Assembly (NCBI GenBank): GCA_015523465.1
Contig: WAKF01000005.1
Location: 1-37,110, forward strand
DNA: 37,110 nt
Origin: Aeropyrum sp.
GTDB lineage: Archaea > Thermoproteota > Thermoprotei_A > Sulfolobales > Acidilobaceae
Reading direction: 5' to 3'
Made by a program: the position numbers and the translations under genes. The notes beneath the pieces are model-generated. The model had not been told where the DNA came from, did no database searches, and saw nothing but the letters and a program-made list of their open reading frames with translations. Shown piece after piece: positions 16,514-25,107 of this stretch (its first letter is position 1; each line of letters opens with the position of its first letter).

Positions 16514-17311
16514 GTGCTGCCTATTGTTTCCACCGTTACATACCTAGGACCTCCCGGAAGCTTCTCCGAGAAAGCCGCGAGACTCCTTTACCCGGGATCT
16601 GAGTTAGTGCCTGCTCCGTCAATCCCCACTGCTATATCGGCTGTAGAGGTTGGAAGGGCTGATGCTGCTGTGGTGCCCCTGGAGAACAGTATTTCAGGCC
16701 CTGTAGCGGAGACGTTGCTCTCGCTAAGGAGCAGTATGCTCAGGGTGAGGGTTGCGGGGGTCCTTAAGGTTGAGCTTGTCCTCGCGGGCTCGGGGTCCGG
16801 CCGGGTTTACAGCCATCCCAACGCACTGGCTTTGGCAGCTCGCGAGCTGCTCTCGATAGAACCCAACTTCGAGTTTATAGCAGTCTCCAGCACGTCTGAG
16901 GCCGCGTCGAGGGCTTCGAGAGAGGGGGCTCTCTGCCTATGCAGCCCTGAGGCTGCCGAGAGGGAGGGGTTAGATGTGAGGGCTAGGATTAGAGGGGGGT
17001 ACACTAGGTTCGTGGGCCTAGAATGGAGGGATGGAGCTGAGGAGGGCGAGAGGACCATGATCCTGGCGGCTATACCGGACGAGCCAGGCAGCCTCTACAG
17101 GTTCCTCGAGCCTTTTGCCAGGCTTGGGGTGAACCTCACCATGATATACTCTATGCCTGTCGCTGGGGTGTGGAGGTACCTATTCTACCTGGAGGCTGAG
17201 GGGTCTAGGCTTGATGAGAGGGTCTCTAGGGCTCTCCGGGATGCATCGGGGAGGGCTCTATGCTTCAGCGTCGCTGGGAGCTACCCTCTCAGGCTCCTCA
17301 ATGGGGACTAG
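16514..17311 (+). CDS. pheA: Prephenate dehydratase with ACT domain
   Basis: 265 residues: prephenate to phenylpyruvate in phenylalanine synthesis. PDT domain: TYLGPPGSFSEKAA at the start, VVPLENSISGPVAETL, and the catalytic-type GGYTRFVGL. The C-terminal ACT domain begins at IPDEPGSLYRFLEPF. Its phenylalanine-binding motifs are changed: the usual GALV and ESRP positions read PGSL and YSMP, so feedback control may differ. GTG 16514 has a TATA (TTAAATAA) near 16475-16482 and no clear ribosome site, so it is probably leaderless. The 3' end overlaps the decarboxylase gene by 54 bases. No chorismate mutase is fused. Confidence 0.92.
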   Translation: MLPIVSTVTYLGPPGSFSEKAARLLYPGSELVPAPSIPTAISAVEVGRADAAVVPLENSISGPVAETLLSLRSSMLRVRVAGVLKVELVLAGSGSGRVYSHPNALALAARELLSIEPNFEFIAVSSTSEAASRASREGALCLCSPEAAEREGLDVRARIRGGYTRFVGLEWRDGAEEGERTMILAAIPDEPGSLYRFLEPFARLGVNLTMIYSMPVAGVWRYLFYLEAEGSRLDERVSRALRDASGRALCFSVAGSYPLRLLNGD

Positions 17312-17671
17312 AGGCTGTTGACTCCTATCGGCGCTATGTACCGTATAGTACCTGGGCCTCAGCCTCGCCACCAGGACCTCGAAGCCCTTCCAGGGGTCTG
17401 TGTGGGAGCCGCAGGTGTATATGTCGAATGTGGCATAGTCGTAGTGGGGCCAAGTGTGAAGGGCTAGGTGGCTCTCGAGCACTAAGACTATGACGGAGAC
17501 TCCCCCCTTACTCCCTGGGATCCTCCAACTATGCACTGCGTGCACAGTAGCTCCCGAGGCCTTAGCAGCTTCCACCATTATCTTGCGTAGCTCCTCCTCG
17601 TTCCAGGCTAGGTCCTTAGGTATGCCGTAGAGGCTACCGTAGACGTGTGTGCCCACAACCCTCTCTTCCAA
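17258..17671 (-). CDS. Pyruvoyl S-adenosylmethionine/arginine decarboxylase proenzyme
   Basis: 137 residues. The self-processing site is LESHLALHTWP: cleavage between E66 and S67 would make the pyruvoyl group; H72 and C87 (in IYTCGSHTDPW) are the helper residues. The N-terminal THVYGSLYG and C-terminal YYTVHSADRS are typical of the crenarchaeal branch that contains both AdoMet decarboxylase and, in Sulfolobus, a paralogue that decarboxylates arginine. Sequence alone does not settle which. The product feeds polyamine synthesis, whose by-product MTA would be used by the phosphorylase at 3710. Start TTG 17671; GTG 17656 is possible. Overlaps pheA tail-to-tail. Confidence 0.85.
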   Translation of the reverse strand: MEERVVGTHVYGSLYGIPKDLAWNEEELRKIMVEAAKASGATVHAVHSWRIPGSKGGVSVIVLVLESHLALHTWPHYDYATFDIYTCGSHTDPWKGFEVLVARLRPRYYTVHSADRSQQPLVPIEEPERVAPSDAEA

Positions 17672-17708
17672 CTCTCAAGCCCCAGGCTTCAGGGGGGCCG
17701 GGGGGTTC

Positions 17709-18194
17709 TTAAGCATGGCCCCTTCCCTCAAGCTCCCTCACTACATGCTCGTCAACCTCCACCAGAAGCTCTATGGCTTTCCTGACGGCGTCGGGGCTAC
17801 CGGGGGATACGAACACCAGGGCCCCCGGCGGGACTATAAAAGCCTCTGCAGCAGACACCAAAGCCCTAGGACCTGCAGAATCGAGACTCCTCCTCCTAAA
17901 CTCCTCCCCCAGGCCCGGTAGCCTCTTCCAGGCAATCCTACCCACAACCTCGACGCTAACGTCACGGGGGCTAGGACCCGTACCGCCCGTCACTAGGATC
18001 ACCCTGCAAGTTCTAGCAGCTTCCCTCACAGCCTCAAGTATCTCGTATCCACGATTGGGCACTATGGTTGAGCTAGCAAGCCTCCTACCAAGGGACTCCA
18101 AAAGCTCCTTTACGAGGGGCGTGACCTTATCCTCCTTCTCACCCCTATAAACCCTATCACTAGTAACCACCAGGCAGTAGCTGAGTGATGCCAC
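17709..18194 (-). CDS. moaB: MoaB/MogA-family molybdopterin synthesis protein
   Basis: 161 residues. Molybdopterin-adenylating fold: VVTSDRVYRGEKEDKV, ILVTGGTGPSPRDVSVE, LPGLGEEFRRRSLD, and VSPGSPDAVRKAIE. In characterised members it adenylates molybdopterin before Mo or W insertion, apt for a hyperthermophile using tungsten or molybdenum enzymes. GTG 18194; GGGGTG lies just upstream and a TATA candidate CATACTATAG near 18227-18236. Divergent from fen1. Confidence 0.92.
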   Translation of the reverse strand: MASLSYCLVVTSDRVYRGEKEDKVTPLVKELLESLGRRLASSTIVPNRGYEILEAVREAARTCRVILVTGGTGPSPRDVSVEVVGRIAWKRLPGLGEEFRRRSLDSAGPRALVSAAEAFIVPPGALVFVSPGSPDAVRKAIELLVEVDEHVVRELEGRGHA

Positions 18195-18305
18195 GTGGGG
18201 GCACCCCTGTAGGTCCTACCCCCGAGAGGACTATAGTATGGTGGGCTGGAGTGGCAATGCTACATTTCCTTTAGAGGGGCTGTATCAGTAGTGGGGGTGG
18301 GCCTG

Positions 18306-19358
18306 GTGGGGGTTAACCTTAGGGAAGTCATACCCGAGGGCGCTAAGAGGCAGGTTGAGGTTAAAGCTTTGAGGGGCTACGTTATAGCCCTTGACGCATA
18401 CAACATGCTATACCAGTTCCTCACAGCTATAAGGCAGCCCGACGGGACCCCCCTTATGGACCGTGAAGGACGGGTTACTAGCCACCTCAACGGCCTCTTC
18501 TACAGGACTATAAGCCTAGCAGAGGAGGGTGTTAAGCCTGTCTACGTCTTCGACGGCAAACCCCCGGAGATGAAGAAGGCTGAGCTAGAGGAGAGGATTA
18601 AGAGGAAGGAGGAGGCCGCTGCTAAGCTGAGAGTTGCTGTTGAGAGAGGGAGGCTGGAGGAGGTTAGAAAGTATGCTCAGCAGGCTGCTAGGCTGACTAG
18701 CGAGATGGTTGAGGAGAGTAAGGAGCTGTTGACAGCTATGGGCATACCCTGGGTTCAAGCCCCTGCTGAGGGCGAGGCGCAGGCTGCCTACATGGCTAGG
18801 AAGGGTGACGCTTGGGCCGCCGGCAGCCAGGACTATGATAGCCTTCTTTTCGGGGCCCCCAGGCTCGTCAGGAACATAGCTATAACGGGTAGGAGGAAGC
18901 TCCCCGGGAGGGACCAGTATATAGAGGTGAAACCCGAGATCATAGAGCTTGAGGCGCTGCTGAAGGGGCTGGGGATAACCAGGGAGCAGCTTGTGGCGCT
19001 CGCGATACTCCTAGGCACAGACTATAACCCCGGAGGCGTGAAGGGCTACGGGCCCAAGACGGCCCTGAAACTCGTAAAGACTCTTAAGGAGCCATCAAGG
19101 ATCTTCAGGGCTGTCCCCAAGCACGAGTGGGCTGGAGCCGACCCTGAGGAGATATTCAAGTACTTCATAAACCCCCCGGTCACTGATAGCTACAAGATAG
19201 TGTTTAAGCCCCCTGACGAGGCTAGGGTTAAGGAGATCCTTGTAGAGAGGCACGACTTCAACCCCGAGAGGGTGGAGAGGGCTCTGGAAAGGCTGAGGAA
19301 GGCCTACAGAGAGCACCTTAGGGGGAGGCAGACGAGGCTAGACATGTGGTTCGGCTAA
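18306..19358 (+). CDS. fen: Flap endonuclease 1
   Basis: 350 residues if started at GTG 18306, giving the family N-terminus MGVNLREVIP; GTG 18291 adds five residues and has a poorer site (GGTGGG sits five bases before 18306). N domain YVIALDAYNMLYQFL with the first catalytic Asp, VYVFDGKPPEMK, helical arch rich in Lys/Glu, I domain APAEGEAQAAYMA and GSQDYDSLLFG, helix-hairpin-helix LGTDYNPGGVKGYGPKTAL. The C-terminal PIP box QTRLDMWF binds PCNA. Cleaves 5' flaps in Okazaki fragment maturation and repair. Intact. Confidence 0.97.
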   Translation: MGVNLREVIPEGAKRQVEVKALRGYVIALDAYNMLYQFLTAIRQPDGTPLMDREGRVTSHLNGLFYRTISLAEEGVKPVYVFDGKPPEMKKAELEERIKRKEEAAAKLRVAVERGRLEEVRKYAQQAARLTSEMVEESKELLTAMGIPWVQAPAEGEAQAAYMARKGDAWAAGSQDYDSLLFGAPRLVRNIAITGRRKLPGRDQYIEVKPEIIELEALLKGLGITREQLVALAILLGTDYNPGGVKGYGPKTALKLVKTLKEPSRIFRAVPKHEWAGADPEEIFKYFINPPVTDSYKIVFKPPDEARVKEILVERHDFNPERVERALERLRKAYREHLRGRQTRLDMWFG

Positions 19359-19433
19359 AACATGGCTTCTCTATTGACCCGAGCTAGGCTATAGCGGCTA
19401 AATGCCTAACTAGACTTTGACTTTATAGTAGGA

Positions 19434-21659
19434 ATGAGAGATATGGAAGGTGAGGGGGAGAGCCTTAGGGTCAAGTTCTGGAGGGTTGAAGGGATCCACT
19501 GCTCATTCTGCGAGTCAACTATAAAGGACGCTTTGAGTAGCATCAAGGGAGTCAAGGATTTCAGCGTTAGCTTAGCTCACGAGGAATTAATGGTTAAGTA
19601 TGATCCGAGAGTGGTCAACGAGGATGTAATTAAGGGTGTATTATCGGGCCTCGGTTACAGGCTACTAGATCCCTCCAAGACTTTGGACTTGAACGCTGTC
19701 GTGGCTGGGGAGAAGCGTAGGCTCGTGGCCTCGATCCTCCTCTCACTACCCATAGGTGTCTTAATGGTGTTTATGAGGCTATACGGAGAGCCCAACCTCT
19801 ACATGGCGCTGGCTGCAGGGCTCCTCGCCTCGGTCAACTTCTTTTTGCTTGGCGGTAAGTACCTTGTTATGGCTTATAACGCTTTGAGGAGGCGTATATT
19901 GAATCAGCACGTCCTGATGGCTGCTACGGCCCTTTCAGGGTTAACCGGGGGGTTAATGGGGCTCCTACTCGACCCTAGGACCTTCCCCCCGGTGGAATTT
20001 TTCGGAGTTGCGTCCTTCGTAACTACATACCACATCCTAGGCGGCTTTGCGGGGGCCTACGTTAGGAAGAGGTCCTCTGAGGCCGTTAAGAGGCTACTCG
20101 AGATCCAGCCTAGAGTAGCAAGGGTTAGGAGGGGTAGCGAGTGGGCTGTCGTCCCCGTAGACCAGGTTGGTGTAGGAGACCTAGTACTAGTCAAGCCGGG
20201 GGAGAGGGTGCCTCTCGATGGTGTCGTGGTTGAGGGCTACTCTACTGTGGATGAGAGCATAGTTACTGGCGAGTCCATGCCTGTGGATAAGGCTCCGGGG
20301 TCGGAGGTCCTCAGCGGCTCCCTCAACCTGACAGGGTACCTGGTTGTCAGGGTGACGAGGAGGGTTGAAGAATCCTTTGTAGCTAGGATAGCCAGGCACA
20401 TGAGGGAAGTGAGGGCTCTCAAGCCCGGAGTCATACAGCTTCTGGATAGGGTTCTTGGGTTCTACGTCCCTTGGGTGTTTGTCTCCAGCGTTATAGCGTT
20501 GTTAGCCTGGCTATCCTCGACACTAGTCACAGGCTACCCGGGGGTTAAGGAGTCGTTCTACGCTTTCACGGCTGTGCTTGTAATGGGCTATCCCTGCGCC
20601 CTTGGCATGTCAGTCCCGCTAGCTATGGTTAAGGGAGGCTACCTAGCCGCTGAGAGGGGGATCCTCTTTAGGGGTAGCGAGGCCTTCCACGTGCTCTCCT
20701 CAGACCCCCAGAAGGTGGTAGTGGCGTTTGACAAGACTGGGACCCTGACTAGGGGTAGGGTTAAGGTTGCTAGGGTAGCTAGTAGGGGGTTTCTGAGCGA
20801 GGATGAGCTGCTGAGACTCGCTTCATGCCTAGAAGTCTACTCGAACCACCCTATAGCGAAGGCTATAGTTGATGAGGCAACCTCTAAGCTCGGGAGCGTT
20901 GACTGCGGTTCCATAAGAGGGTTTACCGAGGTCCCTGGGGGCGGCGTGAGCGGGCTAATCAATTCCAACCATGTTGCAGTGGGTAAGCTAGGTTTCCTAG
21001 AGTCGAGGGGCTTCATAGTAGATGAAAGCGTTAGAGTCATGGCTGAAGGCCTCATGGAGAGGGGCTTCACGGTCGTTGGTGTAGGGGTTGGAGGCGCTGT
21101 TGAAGGGTTGATAGCGCTGTCTGACGAGCTTAAGGATGATGCTAGCGAGGCTGTAGGAGAGCTTAAGCGAATGGGGTTTAAGGTTGCAATGCTAACAGGC
21201 GATAGCCCTAAAGTTGCTGAAAGGGTTGCTAGGGAGCTGGGCATAGACTTCTACATGGCTAACCTCAAGCCTAGTGATAAGACCGAGTGGATCAGGGAGA
21301 TGAGGAGGAAAGGCTTTAAGGTGGTAATGGTTGGCGATGGGGTTAACGACGCGCCAGCCCTTACAATTGCTGATGTAGGCATAGCTCTCTCAACAGGCTC
21401 AGACATATCTGTAGAGTCTGCAGACGTAGTTATCATGGGTGACAAGGTCTCTAGGGTGGTGGACGCTATCAGGATAGCACGGTACATGTATAAGGTTACG
21501 AAAGAGAACCTAGCGCTAGCCTTCATCTACAATGGCATGGGGGTTCCCCTGGCTGCTATAGGGCTATTGAAACCCTACTGGGCTATGGTTGCCATGATAG
21601 CTAGCGTCACGTCTATACTAGCTAACACGTTCGCTAGAAAGCCAAGATACACGGGGTAG
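19434..21659 (+). CDS. copA: Heavy-metal P1B-type ATPase (copper-type) with YPC motif
   Basis: 741 residues. HMA domain first: HCSFC (C23, C26). Then membrane segments, actuator TGES, transmembrane metal motif GYPCALG with Y386-P387-C388 in place of the usual CPC, phosphorylation site DKTGTLT (D433), SNHPIAKAI (the HP motif), TGDS, and GDGVNDAPAL. The last helices keep the Tyr-Asn (IYNGMG) and M..S pattern typical of Cu(I) pumps. With a CopZ gene 58 bases downstream, copper export is the likely role, but the missing first Cys of CPC is notable and could shift metal specificity. Start ATG 19434 or 19443. Confidence 0.88.
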   Translation: MRDMEGEGESLRVKFWRVEGIHCSFCESTIKDALSSIKGVKDFSVSLAHEELMVKYDPRVVNEDVIKGVLSGLGYRLLDPSKTLDLNAVVAGEKRRLVASILLSLPIGVLMVFMRLYGEPNLYMALAAGLLASVNFFLLGGKYLVMAYNALRRRILNQHVLMAATALSGLTGGLMGLLLDPRTFPPVEFFGVASFVTTYHILGGFAGAYVRKRSSEAVKRLLEIQPRVARVRRGSEWAVVPVDQVGVGDLVLVKPGERVPLDGVVVEGYSTVDESIVTGESMPVDKAPGSEVLSGSLNLTGYLVVRVTRRVEESFVARIARHMREVRALKPGVIQLLDRVLGFYVPWVFVSSVIALLAWLSSTLVTGYPGVKESFYAFTAVLVMGYPCALGMSVPLAMVKGGYLAAERGILFRGSEAFHVLSSDPQKVVVAFDKTGTLTRGRVKVARVASRGFLSEDELLRLASCLEVYSNHPIAKAIVDEATSKLGSVDCGSIRGFTEVPGGGVSGLINSNHVAVGKLGFLESRGFIVDESVRVMAEGLMERGFTVVGVGVGGAVEGLIALSDELKDDASEAVGELKRMGFKVAMLTGDSPKVAERVARELGIDFYMANLKPSDKTEWIREMRRKGFKVVMVGDGVNDAPALTIADVGIALSTGSDISVESADVVIMGDKVSRVVDAIRIARYMYKVTKENLALAFIYNGMGVPLAAIGLLKPYWAMVAMIASVTSILANTFARKPRYTG

Positions 21660-21691
21660 ACTCTCGCAGAAGCACATTAAAGCTGCTAAAG

Positions 21692-21700
21692 CTATATAAT
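21692..21700 (+). promoter_or_regulatory. TATA box for copZ
   Basis: CTATATAAT about 22 bases before ATG 21718, so copZ can be transcribed on its own, independent of the ATPase gene; the leader is very short. Confidence 0.5.
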
Positions 21701-21717
21701 GGGGGTGGGAGGGGGCT

Positions 21718-21927
21718 ATGAGGATAACAGTGTTTAGAGTAGAGGGTATGCACTGTGAGGGATGTGCCCACGCAGTAAAAAATACACTAACTAGTCTGCA
21801 GGGGGTCGAGCGCGTTATGGTAATGCTCGGTGAAGGCAAGGTTATAGTAGCTTATAATCCCGAGATGATAGGAGTAGAGAGGATAGCAGATGCTATAGAG
21901 GCGATAGGATATAGGGTTAAAAGGTAG
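21718..21927 (+). CDS. copZ: CopZ-like copper chaperone
   Basis: 69 residues, a single HMA domain (beta-alpha-beta-beta-alpha-beta) with GMHCEGC as the metal loop and GYRV near the end. Carries Cu(I) to the P1B ATPase next door. Ribosome site GGGAGGGGG directly upstream. The ATPase's own HMA loop differs (HCSFC), so the two could exchange metal by docking. Confidence 0.93.
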   Translation: MRITVFRVEGMHCEGCAHAVKNTLTSLQGVERVMVMLGEGKVIVAYNPEMIGVERIADAIEAIGYRVKR

Positions 21928-22005
21928 CAGGCTCAGGATTGACCGCGTGAGCGAGGCTAAAGCTTCATTTACAGAACGCAGCTCCCGTTTATGCCGCTTT
22001 AAAGG

Positions 22006-22434
22006 CTAGCCTAGGACCTCCCTTCTCTTACTTTCCAAGGGCTCCACTATCAGTGTTAAACCCTTGACTCCGACTACTATTACCTTGTCGCCGACCCTTG
22101 CACCCGTCTTTGACTCTGCATTCCACAGCTCTCCCTCTATCTCTACTAGGAGCCTTCGGCTCTCCTCAACTATAGCCCTCACCACCCCAACCTTGCCCTC
22201 CATGCTCTCAAAGCCTATAGCAGGGGGTTTTGAGAGGGTCTCGACTACCTTCATGAAGGCTATGGCTAGGAATAGTGCTAGGGGTGAGACTGCTATTGCA
22301 GCTTCTAGGGGGGTTATAGGGAGGCCTAGCCTAGCTGAGACCCATATAGCTCCCAGGACGACCAGGACTATTAGTAGCGCCTCGTCTAGTACCGCTAGAA
22401 TCGCTACTAGGCTAACACCCTTTTTACCCGGCAA
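22006..22434 (-). CDS. NfeD-family short membrane protein
   Basis: 142 residues. Two membrane segments (about 8-33 and 45-65), then a C-terminal OB-like NfeD domain: EGKVGVVRAIVEESR, LLVEIEGELWNAES, GDKVIVVGVKGLTLIVEP. This is the short form without the ClpP-like protease half. Partners in other species are stomatin/flotillin proteins; none is next to it here. TTG 22434. Convergent with copZ. Confidence 0.8.
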   Translation of the reverse strand: MPGKKGVSLVAILAVLDEALLIVLVVLGAIWVSARLGLPITPLEAAIAVSPLALFLAIAFMKVVETLSKPPAIGFESMEGKVGVVRAIVEESRRLLVEIEGELWNAESKTGARVGDKVIVVGVKGLTLIVEPLESKRREVLG

Positions 22435-22524
22435 ACGCTCCTAACCCCCACATCTAGTTATGGGAGCAACATGATTTAGGTATTATCTCCACTAGCCTGC
22501 TTCGACCTCTGAGGGCTTCGGGAG

Positions 22525-23226
22525 TTGGGTAGCGTTAAGAGGGAGTGGGCTAACGTTACTAGAGCCTCGATCTATGCAGCCGTAATCCATAACGTGCTTC
22601 GCATGGTCGAGGAGAGTGTTGAGGATCCGGACCCCGAGAGGGTTAGAGTAGGGTTTTCCAGGCCCCCGGAGTCGCTGGGAGAGGGTGAGGTCCTCGAGGC
22701 TGAGTTATACGGGGCTGAGGGTGTAGAGGGTGAGATTGAGCTTGAGGGAGGGAGGGTAGTTAGGGTTTACCCTGGCGAGGCTTGGAGTGGAGTCAAGCTA
22801 TCTAAACTCCTCTCGACACTCCCCCGGAAGGTGTGGGTGCTCGATGGCCCCTCGATCCGCAGGCTAGCGTCGGAGACTAGTAGGAGCGGTATAGAGTACA
22901 TGGTTGTCTACTTCTCAAATGGAATCTCGGTATGGCTTGAAGGCGACGTGCATAGGGTCACACTCCCGCCCCTCAGAGAGGTTGTGGGAGCCGTTCATAC
23001 TCACCCTGAAGGAGCATGTGCACTATCCAGGGCTGACGTCCTCTCAGCTCTAGACCTTATGGTTGAGGGTGGCGTGTTCGAGGCTGCTGCTACGGGGAGC
23101 TGTATGTTCTATCTGGTCAGGCTAGGGCTTCTAACTGAAGACGACTATATAACCCTCTTAAACGTGAAGGATGGGCTGTGGAGGCCTTTAAAGCTTGACA
23201 GGGTCGAGGCCGGGGTAATACTCTGA
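22525..23226 (+). CDS. JAMM/MPN-domain metalloprotease-like protein
   Basis: 233 residues. Residues about 1-110 are an N-terminal region with acidic helices and beta strands; the C-terminal half holds a textbook JAMM motif H-T-H-(7)-S-xx-D in AVHTHPEGACALSRAD. The upstream Glu ligand is probably in GIEYMVVY. Zinc-dependent isopeptidase or peptidase activity is typical. No ubiquitin-like protein gene is near. Start TTG 22525 with GAGGG nine bases upstream. Followed by an HD gene and an unknown, likely one transcript. Substrate unknown. Confidence 0.75.
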   Translation: MGSVKREWANVTRASIYAAVIHNVLRMVEESVEDPDPERVRVGFSRPPESLGEGEVLEAELYGAEGVEGEIELEGGRVVRVYPGEAWSGVKLSKLLSTLPRKVWVLDGPSIRRLASETSRSGIEYMVVYFSNGISVWLEGDVHRVTLPPLREVVGAVHTHPEGACALSRADVLSALDLMVEGGVFEAAATGSCMFYLVRLGLLTEDDYITLLNVKDGLWRPLKLDRVEAGVIL

Positions 23227-23269
23227 GCTGAAAGGGCCTCCAACACCCTGAAAGCCCCTGGGGGTTGCG

Positions 23270-23842
23270 GTGGAAGGCAAGATAATACCCCTAGGTAGAG
23301 CTTTAAGGGGGGTTGTTAGTCTGGCTAGGACTGGCTGGATGCTTCGTGGAGTGCCGCCGGGGGAGGCCGAGACTGTAGCCTCTCACAGTTACGCCGCTGC
23401 AGTCATAGCATTCGAGCTAGCTGTTGAAGCATCTAAAAAGGGATTTAGGGTTGACCCATACAAGGCTGCCTCTCTAGCCCTTGTGCACGACCTCGCTGAG
23501 GGCGTTATAGGCGACATCTCTAGGAGGGCGGGGATAGGCGAGGCTAAGAGGAGGGCTGAGGAAGAGGCTTTCAAAGCGCTTGGGGTGTCTGAGGAGGCTA
23601 AGAAGCTGTTCATGGAGTTTGAAGAGGGCTCCACCCTAGAGAGTAGGGTTGCAAGGATCGCTGAGCTCCTTGCAACATACTGGATGTCACTCATCTACAC
23701 TTGTAGGGGCTACGATGTGGCCGAAATAGGAGAGTCCTCGTGGAGGGAGGCGTTGGAGCTAGCGTCTAGGGACGGTATTGTGGAGCTGATATACTCCCTT
23801 AGAGGGAAGCTTAGTGTGGAGTGTAGTGGTGGATTGAGGTGA
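23270..23842 (+). CDS. HD-domain phosphohydrolase (YfbR-like)
   Basis: 190 residues. HD ligands: ETVASHSYAAAVIA (first His) and LALVHDLAEGVIGDIS (His-Asp, plus E and D as in YfbR 5'-deoxynucleotidases). The fourth ligand region reads ARIAELLATYW, where most relatives have Asp, so Glu replaces it. Probably cytosolic, Mn/Co dependent, acting on nucleoside monophosphates or similar. GTG 23270, GGGGG upstream. It overlaps the next gene by four bases (GTGA). Confidence 0.82.
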   Translation: MEGKIIPLGRALRGVVSLARTGWMLRGVPPGEAETVASHSYAAAVIAFELAVEASKKGFRVDPYKAASLALVHDLAEGVIGDISRRAGIGEAKRRAEEEAFKALGVSEEAKKLFMEFEEGSTLESRVARIAELLATYWMSLIYTCRGYDVAEIGESSWREALELASRDGIVELIYSLRGKLSVECSGGLR

Positions 23843-24432
23843 GGGTATCACTACCCTACTATAAGGTTGACTACAGAGCGGGCCGCCGTCGAGGCACCAT
23901 CTATCTAGAAGCATACCTATCTCAGACCGTCGAAGATAGGCTCATATGCCTCCTAGCCTCCAAGAAGCCTCTAGGCCTCGATAAGAAGTCCTGGGGAGTA
24001 GAGGCTAGGCCTTGGTCGAGTCCAGACGACGTACTAAGAAGGTACCTTGAGGGGGCTCGGAGGCTCCTTGGGACCCCAGTGGCATTGCCGGAGCCTCGCT
24101 CCAGATGGGCCCTTAAGAGAGCTATCCAGGAAATAAACAGGCTCTTCTTCGGAGGCTTCGTTGTAGGTCCTCCCGCAGCCCCAGAGCTTGATAGGGGTAT
24201 ATTATCCCGTAGGCTAGCCTCTAGGCTGTGCAAGGACCTACTTGGCCCCCTGTTATCGGGGGGTTACAGCGTGACTAGCTCCTCCATTTTGTGGAAGAAC
24301 GTTGAGGTCCTACGCTCTGAAAGCGGTTTAAGAATTCTCTCAGGGGGCTCGGAGGATAGAATACTATCTTACGTCGTCGGGGAGAGCAGGGACGCCTTTA
24401 ACCTGCTTAAAAAGCTGGCGCTAGACCTGTAG
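23839..24432 (+). CDS. Hypothetical protein coupled to the HD gene (197 aa)
   Basis: Not recognised. Coupled by GTGA overlap to the HD gene. Arg and Leu rich; contains DYRAGRRRGTIYLEAYLSQ near the N-terminus, a likely helical middle (RWALKRAIQEINRLFFGGF), and KDLLGPLLSGGYSVTSSS. No membrane segment, few Cys. The tight spacing of JAMM, HD and this gene suggests a joint process. Confidence 0.6.
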   Translation: MRVSLPYYKVDYRAGRRRGTIYLEAYLSQTVEDRLICLLASKKPLGLDKKSWGVEARPWSSPDDVLRRYLEGARRLLGTPVALPEPRSRWALKRAIQEINRLFFGGFVVGPPAAPELDRGILSRRLASRLCKDLLGPLLSGGYSVTSSSILWKNVEVLRSESGLRILSGGSEDRILSYVVGESRDAFNLLKKLALDL

Positions 24433-24489
24433 ATAGGAAACAGCTATACCCGATTAACAGGCACTAACTAACTATGGAGGTAGAGTGTC

Positions 24490-25107
24490 ATGGCCCAGCT
24501 TAAGCCGGGTTCTGTGGCAGTCCCCGAGATACCCGTAGAGGAGAGGGTTGAGCTCCCAGCCTCTGAGACCGCAGTTATAGTCGTCGACATGCAGAACGAC
24601 TTCGTAAAGCCAGAGGGAAGGCTCTTCGTGCCCACAGCCCCCCAAACAATAGAGCCCATCAGGAAGCTACTAGAGAAGGCTAGGAAGGCTGGAGTTAAGG
24701 TGTTCTACACTCAGGACACCCACTATGAGGGTGACCCAGAGTTCAAGATCTGGGGGGAGCACGCACGTTACGGCACCTGGGGCTGGGAGATAGTTGAGGA
24801 GCTGAAGCCTGTCGAGGGTAGGGATATAGTGGTGAGGAAGACTAGGTACGATGGCTTCTACGGCACTCCAATGGACGATCTGCTGAGGGTCTACGGTATC
24901 AGGAACACGGTAATAGTGGGTACTGTAGCCAACATCTGCGTCCTCCACACTGCAGGCAGCGCGGCCCTCAGATGGTACAAGGTCTACGTTCCTATGGACG
25001 GCATAAGCGCCCTAAACGACTTCGACTACTACGCAGCCCTTAGGCAGATAAGCTTCCTCTACAAGGGTGTGGTGGTAAGGAGCGTGGATGGCATAGAGTT
25101 CAAGTAG
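24490..25107 (+). CDS. pncA: Nicotinamidase/isochorismatase-family hydrolase
   Basis: 205 residues. Catalytic triad visible: D33 in VIVVDMQNDF, Lys in VVRKTRYDGFYGT (about residue 117), Cys in ANICVLHTAGSA (about 154), with the conserved cis-peptide bend before it. The HYEGDPEF loop fits the metal-binding region of PncA. Likely nicotinamide to nicotinic acid in NAD salvage; related amidases are possible. ATG 24490 follows GGAGGT. Alone in its unit, with a 258-base gap after. Confidence 0.85.
   Translation: MAQLKPGSVAVPEIPVEERVELPASETAVIVVDMQNDFVKPEGRLFVPTAPQTIEPIRKLLEKARKAGVKVFYTQDTHYEGDPEFKIWGEHARYGTWGWEIVEELKPVEGRDIVVRKTRYDGFYGTPMDDLLRVYGIRNTVIVGTVANICVLHTAGSAALRWYKVYVPMDGISALNDFDYYAALRQISFLYKGVVVRSVDGIEFK

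Noticed and set aside
19915-19960. TTAACCGGGGGGTTAA as a third copy of the 4731/6349 repeat
   Set aside because: It lies inside the copper ATPase coding sequence and lacks the GTAAACC arm; chance similarity.
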